Positions 1 through 7,914 of a DNA stretch of 64,000 nucleotides are shown piece by piece. The DNA is from JBOFFC01 sp051648405 (GTDB lineage: Bacteria; Planctomycetota; Planctomycetia; Pirellulales; Lacipirellulaceae): positions 1 through 64,000 of the forward strand of contig JBOFFC010000029.1 of the NCBI GenBank assembly GCA_051648405.1, read 5' to 3'. Positions within the stretch are counted from its first letter, which is position 1, and the number at the start of each line of letters is the position of its first letter. The notes beneath the pieces are model-generated. The model searched no databases. It was given only the letters and a program-made list of their open reading frames with translations, and had not been told where the DNA came from. A program made the position numbers and the translations under genes.

Positions 1-828
1 CTGTGCGTCGCGACGACGGGCGCGACCGCAGCGCCGCTGCTGCACTACGACTTCAACGAAACAGGGACGCAGGCGTTCGCGCAAGGGACGGCCGCGACCG
101 CCGGCGCGCCGGTCCTCAACATCACGGGCAGCGGCGCAGCGCGCGGCGCGGCGGGCTCCGGGGTCAGCGGCGCGCCGTCGGACCGCGCGTTCGACAACCG
201 CAACGGCAGCGGGATCTTCGACGGGGGCCGCGCCGCTCACGCCGGGGACTTCCAACCGATCGACGGCCTCAGCAACCTGACCCTCACCGGGTGGTACCTG
301 ATCCCGGCCGGCTCGGAGCGGATCGGCCGCCAGGCGAGCCTGATCGAGAACATCAACTTCCAGGCGGGCCAGCCGAACAACGGGGGCTTCGGATTGACCG
401 GCGCGGCGCGGGCCAACGAAGGCGCCCTCCGCTTCCGCGTCAACGAGGTGAGCGGCGTCGAATCGGACCCCGGCACCTACTCCGAGGTCGGCCAGTACGT
501 GAACTTCGCCGTCACCTACAGCAGCGCGGCCGGCGTCGTGAACTTCTACAAGGGGCTCGTCGGGTCCCCCGTGGCGCTCGTCGATACGGTTCCCTACAGC
601 CGCGGGGCGATCGGCGACGAGACGCAGCCGCTGATCCTGGGGACCTCGCAGGGGGGCTCGTCGCTCACCTTCAACGGGTTCCAAGGGTTGCTCGACAACG
701 TCGCGATCTACGGCGAAGCCCTGTCGCTAGGCGAGCTCGAGTCCCTGCGCCAGGCGGCGATCCCCGAGCCGACGACGGCACTGCTCGCCGCGTGCGGCCT
801 CGCGCTCGCCCGGCGTAGCCGCCGCTGA
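1..828 (+). CDS. LamG-like PEP-CTERM exported protein (5' truncated)
   Basis: The reading frame is open from the first base, so the true start and signal peptide lie outside the window; 275 codons remain. The visible part resembles a concanavalin A/LamG-type beta-sandwich: a YDFNETG-like opening strand, a GWYLIP segment, a LIENINF strand and a closing FNGFQGLLDNVAIYGEALS segment typical of LamG C-terminal strands. The last ~22 residues read IPEP, a hydrophobic stretch, then RRSRR, which is a PEP-CTERM sorting signal for export and processing by an exosortase/archaeosortase system. This predicts an envelope-associated or extracellular binding protein of unknown ligand. It converges on the M56 gene and shares a hairpin with it. 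Confidence 0.75.
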   Translation: MCVATTGATAAPLLHYDFNETGTQAFAQGTAATAGAPVLNITGSGAARGAAGSGVSGAPSDRAFDNRNGSGIFDGGRAAHAGDFQPIDGLSNLTLTGWYLIPAGSERIGRQASLIENINFQAGQPNNGGFGLTGAARANEGALRFRVNEVSGVESDPGTYSEVGQYVNFAVTYSSAAGVVNFYKGLVGSPVALVDTVPYSRGAIGDETQPLILGTSQGGSSLTFNGFQGLLDNVAIYGEALSLGELESLRQAAIPEPTTALLAACGLALARRSRR

Positions 829-872
829 GCGTGGCCAACCCGCGCTCGTCGTTAGTTGGTCGTTGAGGAACA

Positions 873-914
873 GCCCCGGCTCCGTGTCCTACCACCGGGA
901 CAAGGAGCCGGGGC
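873..914. terminator. Strong convergent hairpin
   Basis: An 11-bp perfect stem (873-883 with 904-914, GCCCCGGCTCC and its complement) is extended by an inner TGTCC/GGACA pairing. It lies in the 130-bp gap between the convergent PEP-CTERM gene (ending 828) and the M56 gene (ending 959). The U-run on either strand is weak (GTTGTTGTT), so termination strength is inferred from stem stability. Confidence 0.65.
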
Positions 915-958
915 GTTGTTGTTGCGGAGCATCGACTTCAAGTGAAGGCGCTCACTCC

Positions 959-3900
959 CTACTCCGAGAGAGTCGCAACCCGCTCGCGAAGCTTCTTGAG
1001 CTTCTCTTCAAGGTCCGGCTTCTGAACCTCGCTCGACGAGGTGATCGCCTTCTCCAGCGCGGCAACCGCGGCCGGGGGGTCGCCCGCGGCTTCGAGCGCC
1101 GTGGCCAGTGTGTCGTAAGCCTGTGCAGAAACCTCCAGTCGCGCTTCGGCGACTGCTTCGCGCGCGAGCTGGACGGATCGCTGAGCGTCCCTTATCTGTG
1201 GGTCTTCGACCGTAGCGAGCAGGTACGCGAGGTTGTTCTTGAGGGCGAAGCCGAACTCGGTCTCTTGGTCGATCGCGGCCTCGTAGTCGGCGATCGCCTC
1301 TTTGTGGCGTTTCACCCGAGCGAGGAGGTCCGCCCGCAGGAGAAGAAGTCGCGGGTCTTTCGGCTTTTGCCCCTCGAGCGACTGCGTCAACCGCTCGATC
1401 GCCTCGTCGAGTTTGCCCTCCGACGCGAGGCGGCTGGCGGCTTCGAGCGTCGTGGCCGACCGCGGCCGTTTGCCGATGACGTCCTCGAGGTCGATCGGAA
1501 AGAGGAACGGCTGCTCGACGTCGCCCGCGGGGACTTCAACGCGGAACTGGGGGTATGCCTCGCTCGAGTCGGTGAACGGAAGATGCAGTTCGAGACCCAT
1601 CCGCACCGCGCGGTTGTCGATCCGGAACTTGAACTGGCCTTCACGACTAACCTCCGTGCGCCGCGTCAAGCTACCGCCGTAGCGGTTCTCGCCCGCCAAA
1701 AAGTACCACCCGATCACTGTGATCGGCGCGTCAAACGTCAGCGGTTCCTTGGTCTTCCCGTTGACCAGTTGGAAGCGGACGACCCTGCCTTCCGAGACGA
1801 CTAGGTCGGGCGCCGTCGCGGTTCCGCCGACGATCGCCTTCACGTTCTGCCCCGACACGTTGACGATCTTTCGGCGGTACGGCGCGGTCGCTTGTAGGTG
1901 GTAGTCGCCCGCGGGCAACGACTCGAAGCGGTAGCGCCCGGTCGCGTCCACCGGACTTGTCAGCGTGAACCACGCAGCCTCCTTGGCATGCTTCGACAAC
2001 GGATCGGGTCCGATCTGGACCAGGAGGTCCTTTAGAGACTTGCCTTCGTCGTGCACCAGACGCCCTTCGACCATCGCCGGAGGCGCGAGTTCGACGTCCA
2101 GTTCACCGGGAACGCGTTCCACAGGCTTCTTGCAGAGCGCATGCTGCGGGTGTGTGACGGTCACCTCGGCGACACCCATGCTGAAAAAGACGGCGGTAGC
2201 GCCTTCGCCCCCCTGGAGCATGCGCTCGTGTTCCAACTCCTGTCGCCGGCTCTCTGCGGCGAAATCCCTTGGCGGTAGGTCAGAGATCGCATACCGGCCG
2301 TCGGCGTCGGTCAGCGCCGCGTGCATCGTCTGGTCGCCAAGGTCGATGCTCCCGTCGATCGTCACGGCCACCCTGGCGCCCTCGACAGGTACCCCCTTGG
2401 AATCAGCGACACGCCCCGCGAGTGTCGCCGCCCGCTGGAGTTTACACATGACGCTTGAGCCCCTTTGTGCGATCTGGAAAGGCGGTATGGCAATCGCTTG
2501 CGACGCGAGCCTCGCGCGTCGCACCACGACGTGGTACAGCTCCTCCACCGGCGCCATTGGCTCGAACTCGACCGAGTCAGGGTCGGCGACCACGTCCTCA
2601 AAACGGAATCCTCCGTAGGGGCCGGTCTTGACTCGGGCCACCTCCTTGGTTGGTCCAGAAATCGATTCCCGGTGCAGCAACAGGACCTCGACGCCGGCAA
2701 TCGGCTCGTCCGCCGCATCAAGGCAACGTCCCGCGACGACGTTCGCCTCTCTCGGAAACTCCGCCGCGAACCCGGTGGCGACCGGGGCGAAGGCGTCCAG
2801 TGCAATGCCCCTCCGCATGACTCGCCCGTTGGGGGTTGCCGTGTCGGTCGCAGCCGACACCGCGGAAGCACTTTGGCCTTCCACCTCGGCGAGAGGGCTC
2901 GGAGCGTTTTCCTCAGCGGGCGCGAGCGTCACGAGCGAAACCCCCATCGCTAGCCACAGCCCCAGCAGCGTGGTCGTCACCCGCCAGAACCGGCTGCTGC
3001 GCCGCAGCACCGCGAACCGTTCATCGACAAGCGTCGCCACTCGGCGGCGCAGTTGCGAACGCCCTTCCCAGATGCCGGCGGCGCCGGCCAAGCGCGGCGG
3101 GGCCGAGAGGTCGCGGGCCCATTGCACCAGCCGCTCGGCGTAGGCGTGGCGGTCGCTGAGGTCGGCGGCCGCGGCGTCGGCGAGCGTCTCCTGGTCAAGC
3201 CGCACGCGCCGGCGCAGGGCCCAGTAGAGCGGGTTCGGCCACAGCACCACCATCAGCAGCCGCAGCGCGGCGAGCAGCCACAGGTCGCCGTTGCGGACGT
3301 GGGCCAGCTCGTGGGCGAGGACCGTGCGGAGGTCGCCCGCGGTGCCGCTGGCGACGAGCCGCTCGGGGAGCAGGATCGTCGGGGGGCGCAGGCCGATCGC
3401 CGCCGCCGTGCCGATCTGGTCGGTCACCAGCAGCCGCGGCCCAACCAGCGGGCCCGTAAGCGGGCCGGCGAGCTCGGCGAGCAGCCGGTTCGCGTCGTCG
3501 CTCGCCGGCTTCGCCTGCGCGACGATCCGCTGCGCCGCGATCGATCCCCACATGAGCCACACGATCGAGGCCACGGACCCAACAATCGAACCGAAGCAGA
3601 TCACGCCGTACGAAGCGGCGCTCAGGCGCTTCGCAAGCGTGGGCGGCGGGACCTGCTGCACGGGAGTCGCGAATCCTCCGTCGAGCGGTGGCCTCGGTGG
3701 AGGCGCGACCTTGCCTTCGATCGCGTTGTCGGGAGTCGGAGGTCCCCAGGACTGCACTGTCGAGATGGGCGTGGTGGCGGGGATCGGCTCGCCGAGTGGC
3801 ACGATCGACCAACCGGGAACCAGAGCGAGCAGCAGCACGACGACCACGCCGACCGCCGCGGCCCCGGCGACCGGCAGGCGGCGAACCGGCTGCCAAATCA

Positions 3901-3991
3901 AGCCGGTCGTGGCGAGCGCCGCGGCGAGCACGGCGCTCGTGGCGAGATGAAAATCGGCGAGCTCGGAAACTGGAAAGGGGAGCGAGGGCAT
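959..3991 (-). CDS. M56 (BlaR1-type) membrane peptidase with regulatory-like and TPR C-terminal domains
   Basis: 1010 residues, starting at the ATG that overlaps the stop of the BlaI gene (TGATG junction). A longer upstream frame exists but runs through blaI, so it is not used. The N-terminus has hydrophobic segments near residues 15-33, 43-60 and 130-150, followed by the metallopeptidase motif HELAH at 227-231: the M56/BlaR1 zinc protease that relays an envelope signal by destroying its BlaI partner. After the protease come beta-rich carboxypeptidase-regulatory-like segments and, in the last ~150 residues, TPR-like helices (motifs such as KLDEAIERL and HKEAIADYE). There is no penicillin-binding sensor domain, so the inducer is probably not a beta-lactam. 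It is co-transcribed with blaI. Confidence 0.85.
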   Translation of the reverse strand: MPSLPFPVSELADFHLATSAVLAAALATTGLIWQPVRRLPVAGAAAVGVVVVLLLALVPGWSIVPLGEPIPATTPISTVQSWGPPTPDNAIEGKVAPPPRPPLDGGFATPVQQVPPPTLAKRLSAASYGVICFGSIVGSVASIVWLMWGSIAAQRIVAQAKPASDDANRLLAELAGPLTGPLVGPRLLVTDQIGTAAAIGLRPPTILLPERLVASGTAGDLRTVLAHELAHVRNGDLWLLAALRLLMVVLWPNPLYWALRRRVRLDQETLADAAAADLSDRHAYAERLVQWARDLSAPPRLAGAAGIWEGRSQLRRRVATLVDERFAVLRRSSRFWRVTTTLLGLWLAMGVSLVTLAPAEENAPSPLAEVEGQSASAVSAATDTATPNGRVMRRGIALDAFAPVATGFAAEFPREANVVAGRCLDAADEPIAGVEVLLLHRESISGPTKEVARVKTGPYGGFRFEDVVADPDSVEFEPMAPVEELYHVVVRRARLASQAIAIPPFQIAQRGSSVMCKLQRAATLAGRVADSKGVPVEGARVAVTIDGSIDLGDQTMHAALTDADGRYAISDLPPRDFAAESRRQELEHERMLQGGEGATAVFFSMGVAEVTVTHPQHALCKKPVERVPGELDVELAPPAMVEGRLVHDEGKSLKDLLVQIGPDPLSKHAKEAAWFTLTSPVDATGRYRFESLPAGDYHLQATAPYRRKIVNVSGQNVKAIVGGTATAPDLVVSEGRVVRFQLVNGKTKEPLTFDAPITVIGWYFLAGENRYGGSLTRRTEVSREGQFKFRIDNRAVRMGLELHLPFTDSSEAYPQFRVEVPAGDVEQPFLFPIDLEDVIGKRPRSATTLEAASRLASEGKLDEAIERLTQSLEGQKPKDPRLLLLRADLLARVKRHKEAIADYEAAIDQETEFGFALKNNLAYLLATVEDPQIRDAQRSVQLAREAVAEARLEVSAQAYDTLATALEAAGDPPAAVAALEKAITSSSEVQKPDLEEKLKKLRERVATLSE

Positions 3992-4467
3992 CACTTGTCT
4001 CCCTTCTTGCGGGGCTGGGGTCGTTTCGTCACTTGCTGCTGGCGTGCGTGGGCGATCATCGCGTCGAGCTCGTCGAGCTCCGTGGCCGACAGGCGCCGAC
4101 CGCCGATCGCGTGGACGAGGTACTCGTGCAGCGCGCCGTCGAACACCTTGTCGAGGAACCCCCCGGCGAGTTGGCGCAGCGTCTTCGTGCGCGCCACCAG
4201 CGGGTGGTAGACGTAAGACCTCCCGTGCCGGACGTGGTCCACCAGCCCCTTCTGCTCCATCACTTGCAGCAGGCTTAGGACCGTTGTGTAGGCGAGCGCC
4301 TCGCCCGCGGCGTTCATCCGCTGGGCGACGTCGCGGACGGTGGCGCCCGCCGCTTCGCCCGGGGGCGCCGAGTCGGCGGCGTCCCAAAGGACCTTGAGGG
4401 CGTCGAGCTCGCGGCCCGTGGGCTCGGCGCCGGGGGTTTCGTCGCGAGACGGTCGTTCGCGCGGCAT
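3991..4467 (-). CDS. BlaI/MecI/CopY-family transcriptional repressor
   Basis: 158 residues. A winged-helix DNA-binding region spans about residues 17-100, with the family signature ELDALKVLWDA, VRDVAQRM, YTTVLSLLQVMEQKGLV and a GRSYVYHPLV wing. A helical dimerisation tail (LRQLAGGFLDKVFDGAL) follows. In this family the dimer represses its own operon until cleaved by the M56 partner, here encoded directly downstream with a 1-nt overlap. Two 18-bp dyads and a TTGACA/TATCTT promoter lie immediately upstream, fitting autorepression. The C-terminus is strongly basic (KRPQPRKKGDK). Confidence 0.9.
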   Translation of the reverse strand: MPRERPSRDETPGAEPTGRELDALKVLWDAADSAPPGEAAGATVRDVAQRMNAAGEALAYTTVLSLLQVMEQKGLVDHVRHGRSYVYHPLVARTKTLRQLAGGFLDKVFDGALHEYLVHAIGGRRLSATELDELDAMIAHARQQQVTKRPQPRKKGDK

Positions 4468-4490
4468 GCGGAGGACTCCGGAGGGGCAAT

Positions 4491-4508
4491 CTACTGCTCT
4501 GCCAGTAG
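4491..4508. promoter_or_regulatory. Proximal BlaI-type operator dyad
   Basis: CTACTG-N6-CAGTAG is a perfect 6-bp inverted repeat, 18 bp overall, 24 bp upstream of the blaI ATG. It shares the TACTG-N6-CAGTA layout with the second dyad, whose centre is 32 bp away (about three helical turns). Confidence 0.7.
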
Positions 4509-4519
4509 TTCACCACCGC

Positions 4520-4547
4520 AAGATACTGGCGGGCCAGTATTTGTCAA
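4520..4547 (-). promoter_or_regulatory. blaI-M56 operon promoter with operator in the spacer
   Basis: On the minus strand a perfect -35 TTGACA (complement of 4542-4547) is followed by a 16-bp spacer and a TATCTT -10 (complement of 4520-4525). A perfect 7-bp inverted repeat, ATACTGG-N4-CCAGTAT (4523-4540, 18 bp overall), fills the spacer and part of the -10. Repressor bound there would occlude RNA polymerase. The downstream dyad at 4491-4508 covers the expected transcription start region. Confidence 0.7.
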
Positions 4548-4738
4548 CAGGATTCTCCCGCGACGAGCCGGAACCGGGGGGGGCGCCGAGAGGCGTACGC
4601 CGCACCGTGCTTAGGAGCCCTGGGCGGAAGCGACCGGAGTGCGCCGGGTACCAGCGACAACTTCGGGGTTGCTGACGCTCAGGGATCCCGCCCACGCGAG
4701 TGGTAAGCGGAAACGTGGCGCTCGTTGGGCACGCTGAA
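4548..4738. other. Chromosomal flank left of the integrated element, no gene seen
   Basis: About 190 bp between the blaI promoter and the left attachment repeat. No credible reading frame, RNA gene or strong hairpin was found. Before integration this DNA would have adjoined the 3' end of the tRNA-Val gene. Confidence 0.5.
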
Positions 4739-4761
4739 AGTGGGCGATGAGGGACTCGAAC
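4739..4761. repeat. Left attachment site (23-bp direct repeat)
   Basis: Identical to 9668-9690. Bases 4741-4761 duplicate the last ~20 nt of tRNA-Val (T-arm and acceptor 3' strand, read on the minus strand). The rest of the tRNA is absent, so this is an att remnant and not a tRNA gene. Confidence 0.85.
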
Positions 4762-4853
4762 GACTGCTGGAATCCCCGGAGATTCAGCGGGTTGTCGCCG
4801 ACGCGCTGCGTCAGGCGCTGCACGACTTGCGCGGAGTGGGGGTCGGGGGGTAA
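4740..4853 (+). other. Alternative 3' end for the integrase in the excised circle
   Basis: In the frame that matches the integrase across the att core, the left end stays open from GTG at 4740 to TAA at 4851-4853. It reads VGDEGLE, then RLLESPEIQRVVADALRQ and a further ALHDLRGVGVGG tail. In the integrated state this frame is separated from the integrase. Recombination between the two 23-bp repeats would join them, replacing the integrase's present six-residue tail after VGDEGLE with about 30 residues. This is inference from frame continuity. Confidence 0.6.
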
Positions 4854-5031
4854 CGCCGCCTCGGGCCCAACCGCGGCGCCGGGGGCTGCGTCGCGGCGCG
4901 CGAAGTCGCGTGGGTTTACTGCCCAGTAGCAAACAGGAGGGTCGCCGGGACGTCTTGATTCGTAGGCTGTGGTTCGTCGAGTCGCAAGTGAACGCGACGA
5001 AGCCCATCCAGTCGCGTAAAGGCCCCCCTCC

Positions 5032-5235
5032 ATGACCGCCGCTCCCACCCCGACGCCTCGGTACCTAACAAGGCCGGAAGCGGCGTCGTATTCAGCGATT
5101 TCGCTGCGAACCCTTGACGCGCTGGTCGCCGAGGGGAGCCTGCCGGTCGCGAGAATCGGGTCTCGGGTCGTCGTCGACCGCGACGACCTCGACGCGTTTC
5201 TCGCCGGCCGCAAGGTCCGGGCCGCCGCGACTTGA
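5032..5235 (+). CDS. Excisionase/MerR-like helix-turn-helix DNA-binding protein
   Basis: 67 residues. The core YLTRPEAASY...SLRTLDALVAEGSLP followed by ARIGSRVVVDRDDLDAFLA is the standard HTH_17/excisionase (AlpA/Xis-like) fold: a recognition helix, a basic wing and a closing 'DDLDAFL' helix. Located 270 bp inside the left attachment repeat, it is the natural candidate for the recombination directionality factor that pairs with the integrase at the other end. A hairpin with a short T-run follows. It could also serve as an element transcription regulator. Confidence 0.8.
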   Translation: MTAAPTPTPRYLTRPEAASYSAISLRTLDALVAEGSLPVARIGSRVVVDRDDLDAFLAGRKVRAAAT

Positions 5236-5242
5236 CAGCGCC

Positions 5243-5280
5243 GAACGCCGCGGAGGGGTGGACCCCCCGGGGCGTTCTTT
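5243..5280 (+). terminator. Terminator after the excisionase gene
   Basis: GAACGCC (5243-5249) pairs with GGCGTTC (5271-5277), with additional GGAGGGG/CCCCCC pairing inside and TTT directly after. It lies 8 bp downstream of the excisionase-like gene's stop. Confidence 0.55.
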
Positions 5281-5342
5281 GATTCTCGGCCCGCGCGCGT
5301 TGCTTGCCGGCATCGCGCGGGCTCCCCGTGGAAGGACTCCCG

Positions 5343-5522
5343 ATGCCCCCACAGCTTAGCACTCCCCCCGCGTCTCGGCAGCAGGCTCTACCGCCCCGCC
5401 GGGCGCTCGACGTGATCGCCGAGGCCTTGCGTCGCGCGATGCCGATGCTCGGCGACGACGAGGCGCTCGACGTGGCTGTCGCCGTAATCGTCGCGATGCG
5501 GCGATCGGGGGTGGCACGGTGA
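5343..5522 (+). CDS. Small hypothetical protein of the integrative element
   Basis: 59 residues from ATG 5343, chosen because GGAAG lies about 10 nt upstream; an in-frame ATG at 5304 gives 72 residues. The C-terminal half is a regular amphipathic helix pair (ALDVIAEALRRAMPML, DDEALDVAVAVIVAMRR). The stop overlaps the GTG start of the DUF3987 gene by 4 nt (GTGA), so the two are translationally coupled. No family is recognised. The position suggests a small accessory or loader-type partner of the primase, which is inference only. Confidence 0.55.
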   Translation: MPPQLSTPPASRQQALPPRRALDVIAEALRRAMPMLGDDEALDVAVAVIVAMRRSGVAR

Positions 5523-7489
5523 ACCCTTCGGTTGCCAGCGAGAACGAAACTTGGGTTCTCGGGTCGCTGTTGATCGACCCGTCGCTCGCCGGCGAGGTGC
5601 TGACGGTTGTCGAGCCCGACGAGTTCCTCGACCCGACGCGGCGAGCAATCTGCGCGGCGATCGCCCGTCGCCACGCGGCCGGCGAGCCGATCGACGCGGC
5701 GCTCGTCCTGGCTGAGGTCCCTAGCGACTTGGCGGCCGACGCCCGGCTCGCCCTGACCCGCGCGGCCGAGGTACCTACAGCGGCCCACGGGCTGGCGTAC
5801 GCGAAGCTGGTTGCTGACGCGGCGCGGGGCCGACGGCTCGCCGGCGAGGCCGAGCGGGCTCTGCGACGGACCCGCGACGGAGCATCAACGAGCGAAGTTC
5901 TCGAATCGCTCCGCGCGGTGGTCGATGCCGAGTCGAGTCGCGCGGCGCCCCCACCCCGGCCGGCCCCCGCGTGGGCCCCGTTCCCGGTTCACGCCTTGCC
6001 CGATTGTCTAGCGAACATGGTGCGCAGCGTGGCCCGGTCGGCCGGAGTCGATGAGTCGATCCCCGCGATGGCCGGCCTGACCGTGGCGGCGGCGGCGATC
6101 GGCGCCACGCGCTCGGTCGCGGTCAAGGAAGACCACCGCGAGCCCTGCATCCTCTGGGGCGCCGTCGTGGCCGACAGTGGCGACGGCAAGACGCCCGGCG
6201 CCGCGCCGATGATCGCCGTCGCGAACGCTCACGACATCGAGGCGGCGCCGAGGAACGCGGACCGGCTCGCCGAGCACGGCGACGCGATGCGAGAGTTCAA
6301 GGCCGATGAAGAGACGTGGAAGGCGCAACGCAAGAAAGGGGGGACCGAGCCGCCCCCCCGTCCCCCGGAGCCGCCGCCTATCGAGCGGTACGTCGTTCAG
6401 GACGCGACGCCCGAGTCACTCGGCCCGCTGCTGGCCGACAACCCGCGTGGGCTGCTGTCGCTTCGCGACGAGCTGTCGGGGGCGATCGGTGGCATGGATC
6501 GCTACTCGGGGGGCAGGGGGGGAGCGGAACGCGCTCAGTGGCTATCGCTCTGGTCGGCCGAGCCGCTGCGGATCGACCGCAAGACGGGGGAACGTCGCTC
6601 GCTGTTGGTCCCCGAGCCTCACGCCAGCTTGTTCGGCGGGATTCAACCGGGGCTCTTGTTCCGTTCGATCAGCGGCGACGACGTAGCGGCGGGACTACCG
6701 GCCCGGTTTCTCTGGGCTTGGCCCCCGCCGCAGCCCATCAAGTACCGCGACGACCGCATCCCCACCGCGCACCGCGAGGCGTATAAGGCCGCGATCGACC
6801 AGCTCTACGCGATCGAAGCGGACGCCGACGAGTTCGGCGCGTGGCGACCCGTCGTCGTCGGGCTGACCGCCCAGGCTCGCCGGGTCTACGCGGACTACGT
6901 CAACGCCCTCGGCGTTCGCCGCGAACAGCACAGCGGGCCGGTGAGGGGGGGGCTGTCGAAGATGCGAGGGCAGGTCGGCCGAGTCGCCTTGGTGCTTCAC
7001 CTTCTGCGTGTCGTCGCCGGCGAAGTACACGACGGCGCCCCGATCGACGCCGACACAATGACGGCCGCCGTGCGGCTCGCGGAGTGGTTCGAGAACGAAG
7101 CGGTTCGCGTGTTCTCCCTGCGAGGCGAGACGACGCAGGACGCCGAAGCCCGCGAGGTCGAGAACAAAGTCGCCGCGGCGATCGCGCAACTTGGCGAGGC
7201 GACCGCTCGCGACGTGCGACAGAAGGTCGGCGCCCTCAAGACGACAGAGCAAGCCGAGGAAGTGCTGCGTCGCTTGGTCGAGGCCGGCCGCGTCGAGCGG
7301 ATCGATCAACCCCCAGGTCCCCGCGGGGGACGCCCGACGTGGGTTTACCGATCGGCGACGGCTAAACCGAAACCAAAACCTCACCAAACCCGATGTTCCG
7401 AGGGTTTCGGTTTCGGTTTAGCGACGAGCGACACGGAATCTGATCCCGACCCCCTCACGTTTGCCCCCGATGGGAGCCTCGCGCTATGA
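5519..7489 (+). CDS. DUF3987 primase/helicase-like replication protein with DnaB-N-like domain
   Basis: 656 residues, GTG start overlapping the previous stop. Residues ~8-130 resemble the N-terminal domain of replicative DnaB helicases (ENETWVLGSLLIDP...EFLDPTRRAICAAI). Residues ~155-560 match the DUF3987 architecture common in phage and element primase/helicase proteins: a Walker-A-like ADSGDGKT with Lys224, a long charged linker near 265-290, the LLADNPRGLLSLRDELSG motif and the FGGIQPG segment. A winged-helix-like tail follows. The last ~45 residues are low complexity, with KPKPKP mirrored by GFGFG, because the DNA there forms an inverted iteron. Probable role: replication initiation/unwinding of the excised element. 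The stop overlaps the next ATG by 4 nt. Confidence 0.8.
   Translation: MNPSVASENETWVLGSLLIDPSLAGEVLTVVEPDEFLDPTRRAICAAIARRHAAGEPIDAALVLAEVPSDLAADARLALTRAAEVPTAAHGLAYAKLVADAARGRRLAGEAERALRRTRDGASTSEVLESLRAVVDAESSRAAPPPRPAPAWAPFPVHALPDCLANMVRSVARSAGVDESIPAMAGLTVAAAAIGATRSVAVKEDHREPCILWGAVVADSGDGKTPGAAPMIAVANAHDIEAAPRNADRLAEHGDAMREFKADEETWKAQRKKGGTEPPPRPPEPPPIERYVVQDATPESLGPLLADNPRGLLSLRDELSGAIGGMDRYSGGRGGAERAQWLSLWSAEPLRIDRKTGERRSLLVPEPHASLFGGIQPGLLFRSISGDDVAAGLPARFLWAWPPPQPIKYRDDRIPTAHREAYKAAIDQLYAIEADADEFGAWRPVVVGLTAQARRVYADYVNALGVRREQHSGPVRGGLSKMRGQVGRVALVLHLLRVVAGEVHDGAPIDADTMTAAVRLAEWFENEAVRVFSLRGETTQDAEAREVENKVAAAIAQLGEATARDVRQKVGALKTTEQAEEVLRRLVEAGRVERIDQPPGPRGGRPTWVYRSATAKPKPKPHQTRCSEGFGFGLATSDTESDPDPLTFAPDGSLAL
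7361..7422. repeat. Mirrored iteron hairpin, candidate element origin
   Basis: The 20-nt arm 7361-7380 (AAACC-type iterations) and the arm 7403-7422 are inverted copies with 19 of 20 positions matching and a 22-nt loop. Each arm is a run of ~6-bp units (CCGAAA / TTTCGG) and is strikingly A/T-richer than its surroundings. It lies inside the 3' end of the DUF3987 gene and is translated as KPKPKP and GFGFGL. Location and structure suit a replication origin or protein-binding iteron, but no function is shown. Confidence 0.6.
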
Positions 7490-7869
7490 ACGACGACGCC
7501 CCCATCCCCGCCAACGCCCCGGTGATCGACACCCGCCACAAGGCCCGCGCCGTCGTCGAGGTGCTGGCCGCCAAGGGGGTCACCATCGAGGTCACCCCCG
7601 AAGGGGTGAAGCTCATGCACGCCGCTGGCAAGCTCGGGCCCCGCGACGTGCGCTGGCTGAAGCGAGAACGCGACAACCTGCGGCGTCACCTGACCGAGGT
7701 GATCGCTGAGCCCGAGCCCGAGGCCGCCACCCTCAACCCGTGGCGCTGCCCCAAGTGCGCCAGCCCCGAGCTGGTCTACCGCGAGGACCACGCCCGCAAC
7801 CTGTTGCACCGTTGCGGCCGCTGCGGACTCACTTGGCATTGGGGCGACCCATCGCGGCTAGTCCGATGA
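7486..7869 (+). CDS. Zinc-ribbon protein with TubC-like N-terminal domain
   Basis: 127 residues, start ATG overlapping the DUF3987 stop (ATGA). Residues ~18-65 follow the pattern of TubC N-terminal docking-like domains (VVEVLAAKGVTIEV, a short strand, then LGPRDVRWLKRERDNLRRHL), which often accompany DUF3987 proteins on mobile elements. Residues ~83-115 contain CPKC and CGRC pairs spaced to bind one zinc ion, with HRCGRCGLTW typical of a zinc ribbon. It is translationally coupled to the primase, suggesting a replication partner that contacts DNA or the primase. Confidence 0.65.
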   Translation: MNDDAPIPANAPVIDTRHKARAVVEVLAAKGVTIEVTPEGVKLMHAAGKLGPRDVRWLKRERDNLRRHLTEVIAEPEPEAATLNPWRCPKCASPELVYREDHARNLLHRCGRCGLTWHWGDPSRLVR

Positions 7870-7914
7870 CGTGGCCGCCGCTGTTGATAGAATCCCCTCA
7901 CCCTGGAGTTTCCC

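Noticed and set aside
3992..4516. N-terminal extension of the M56 protease frame
   Set aside because: It overlaps blaI entirely in another frame and begins upstream of the promoter. The start coupled to the blaI stop fits the family.
4741..4761. tRNA-like sequence at the left end of the element
   Set aside because: Only the last ~20 nt of a tRNA are present; no D-arm or anticodon. It is the duplicated attachment core.
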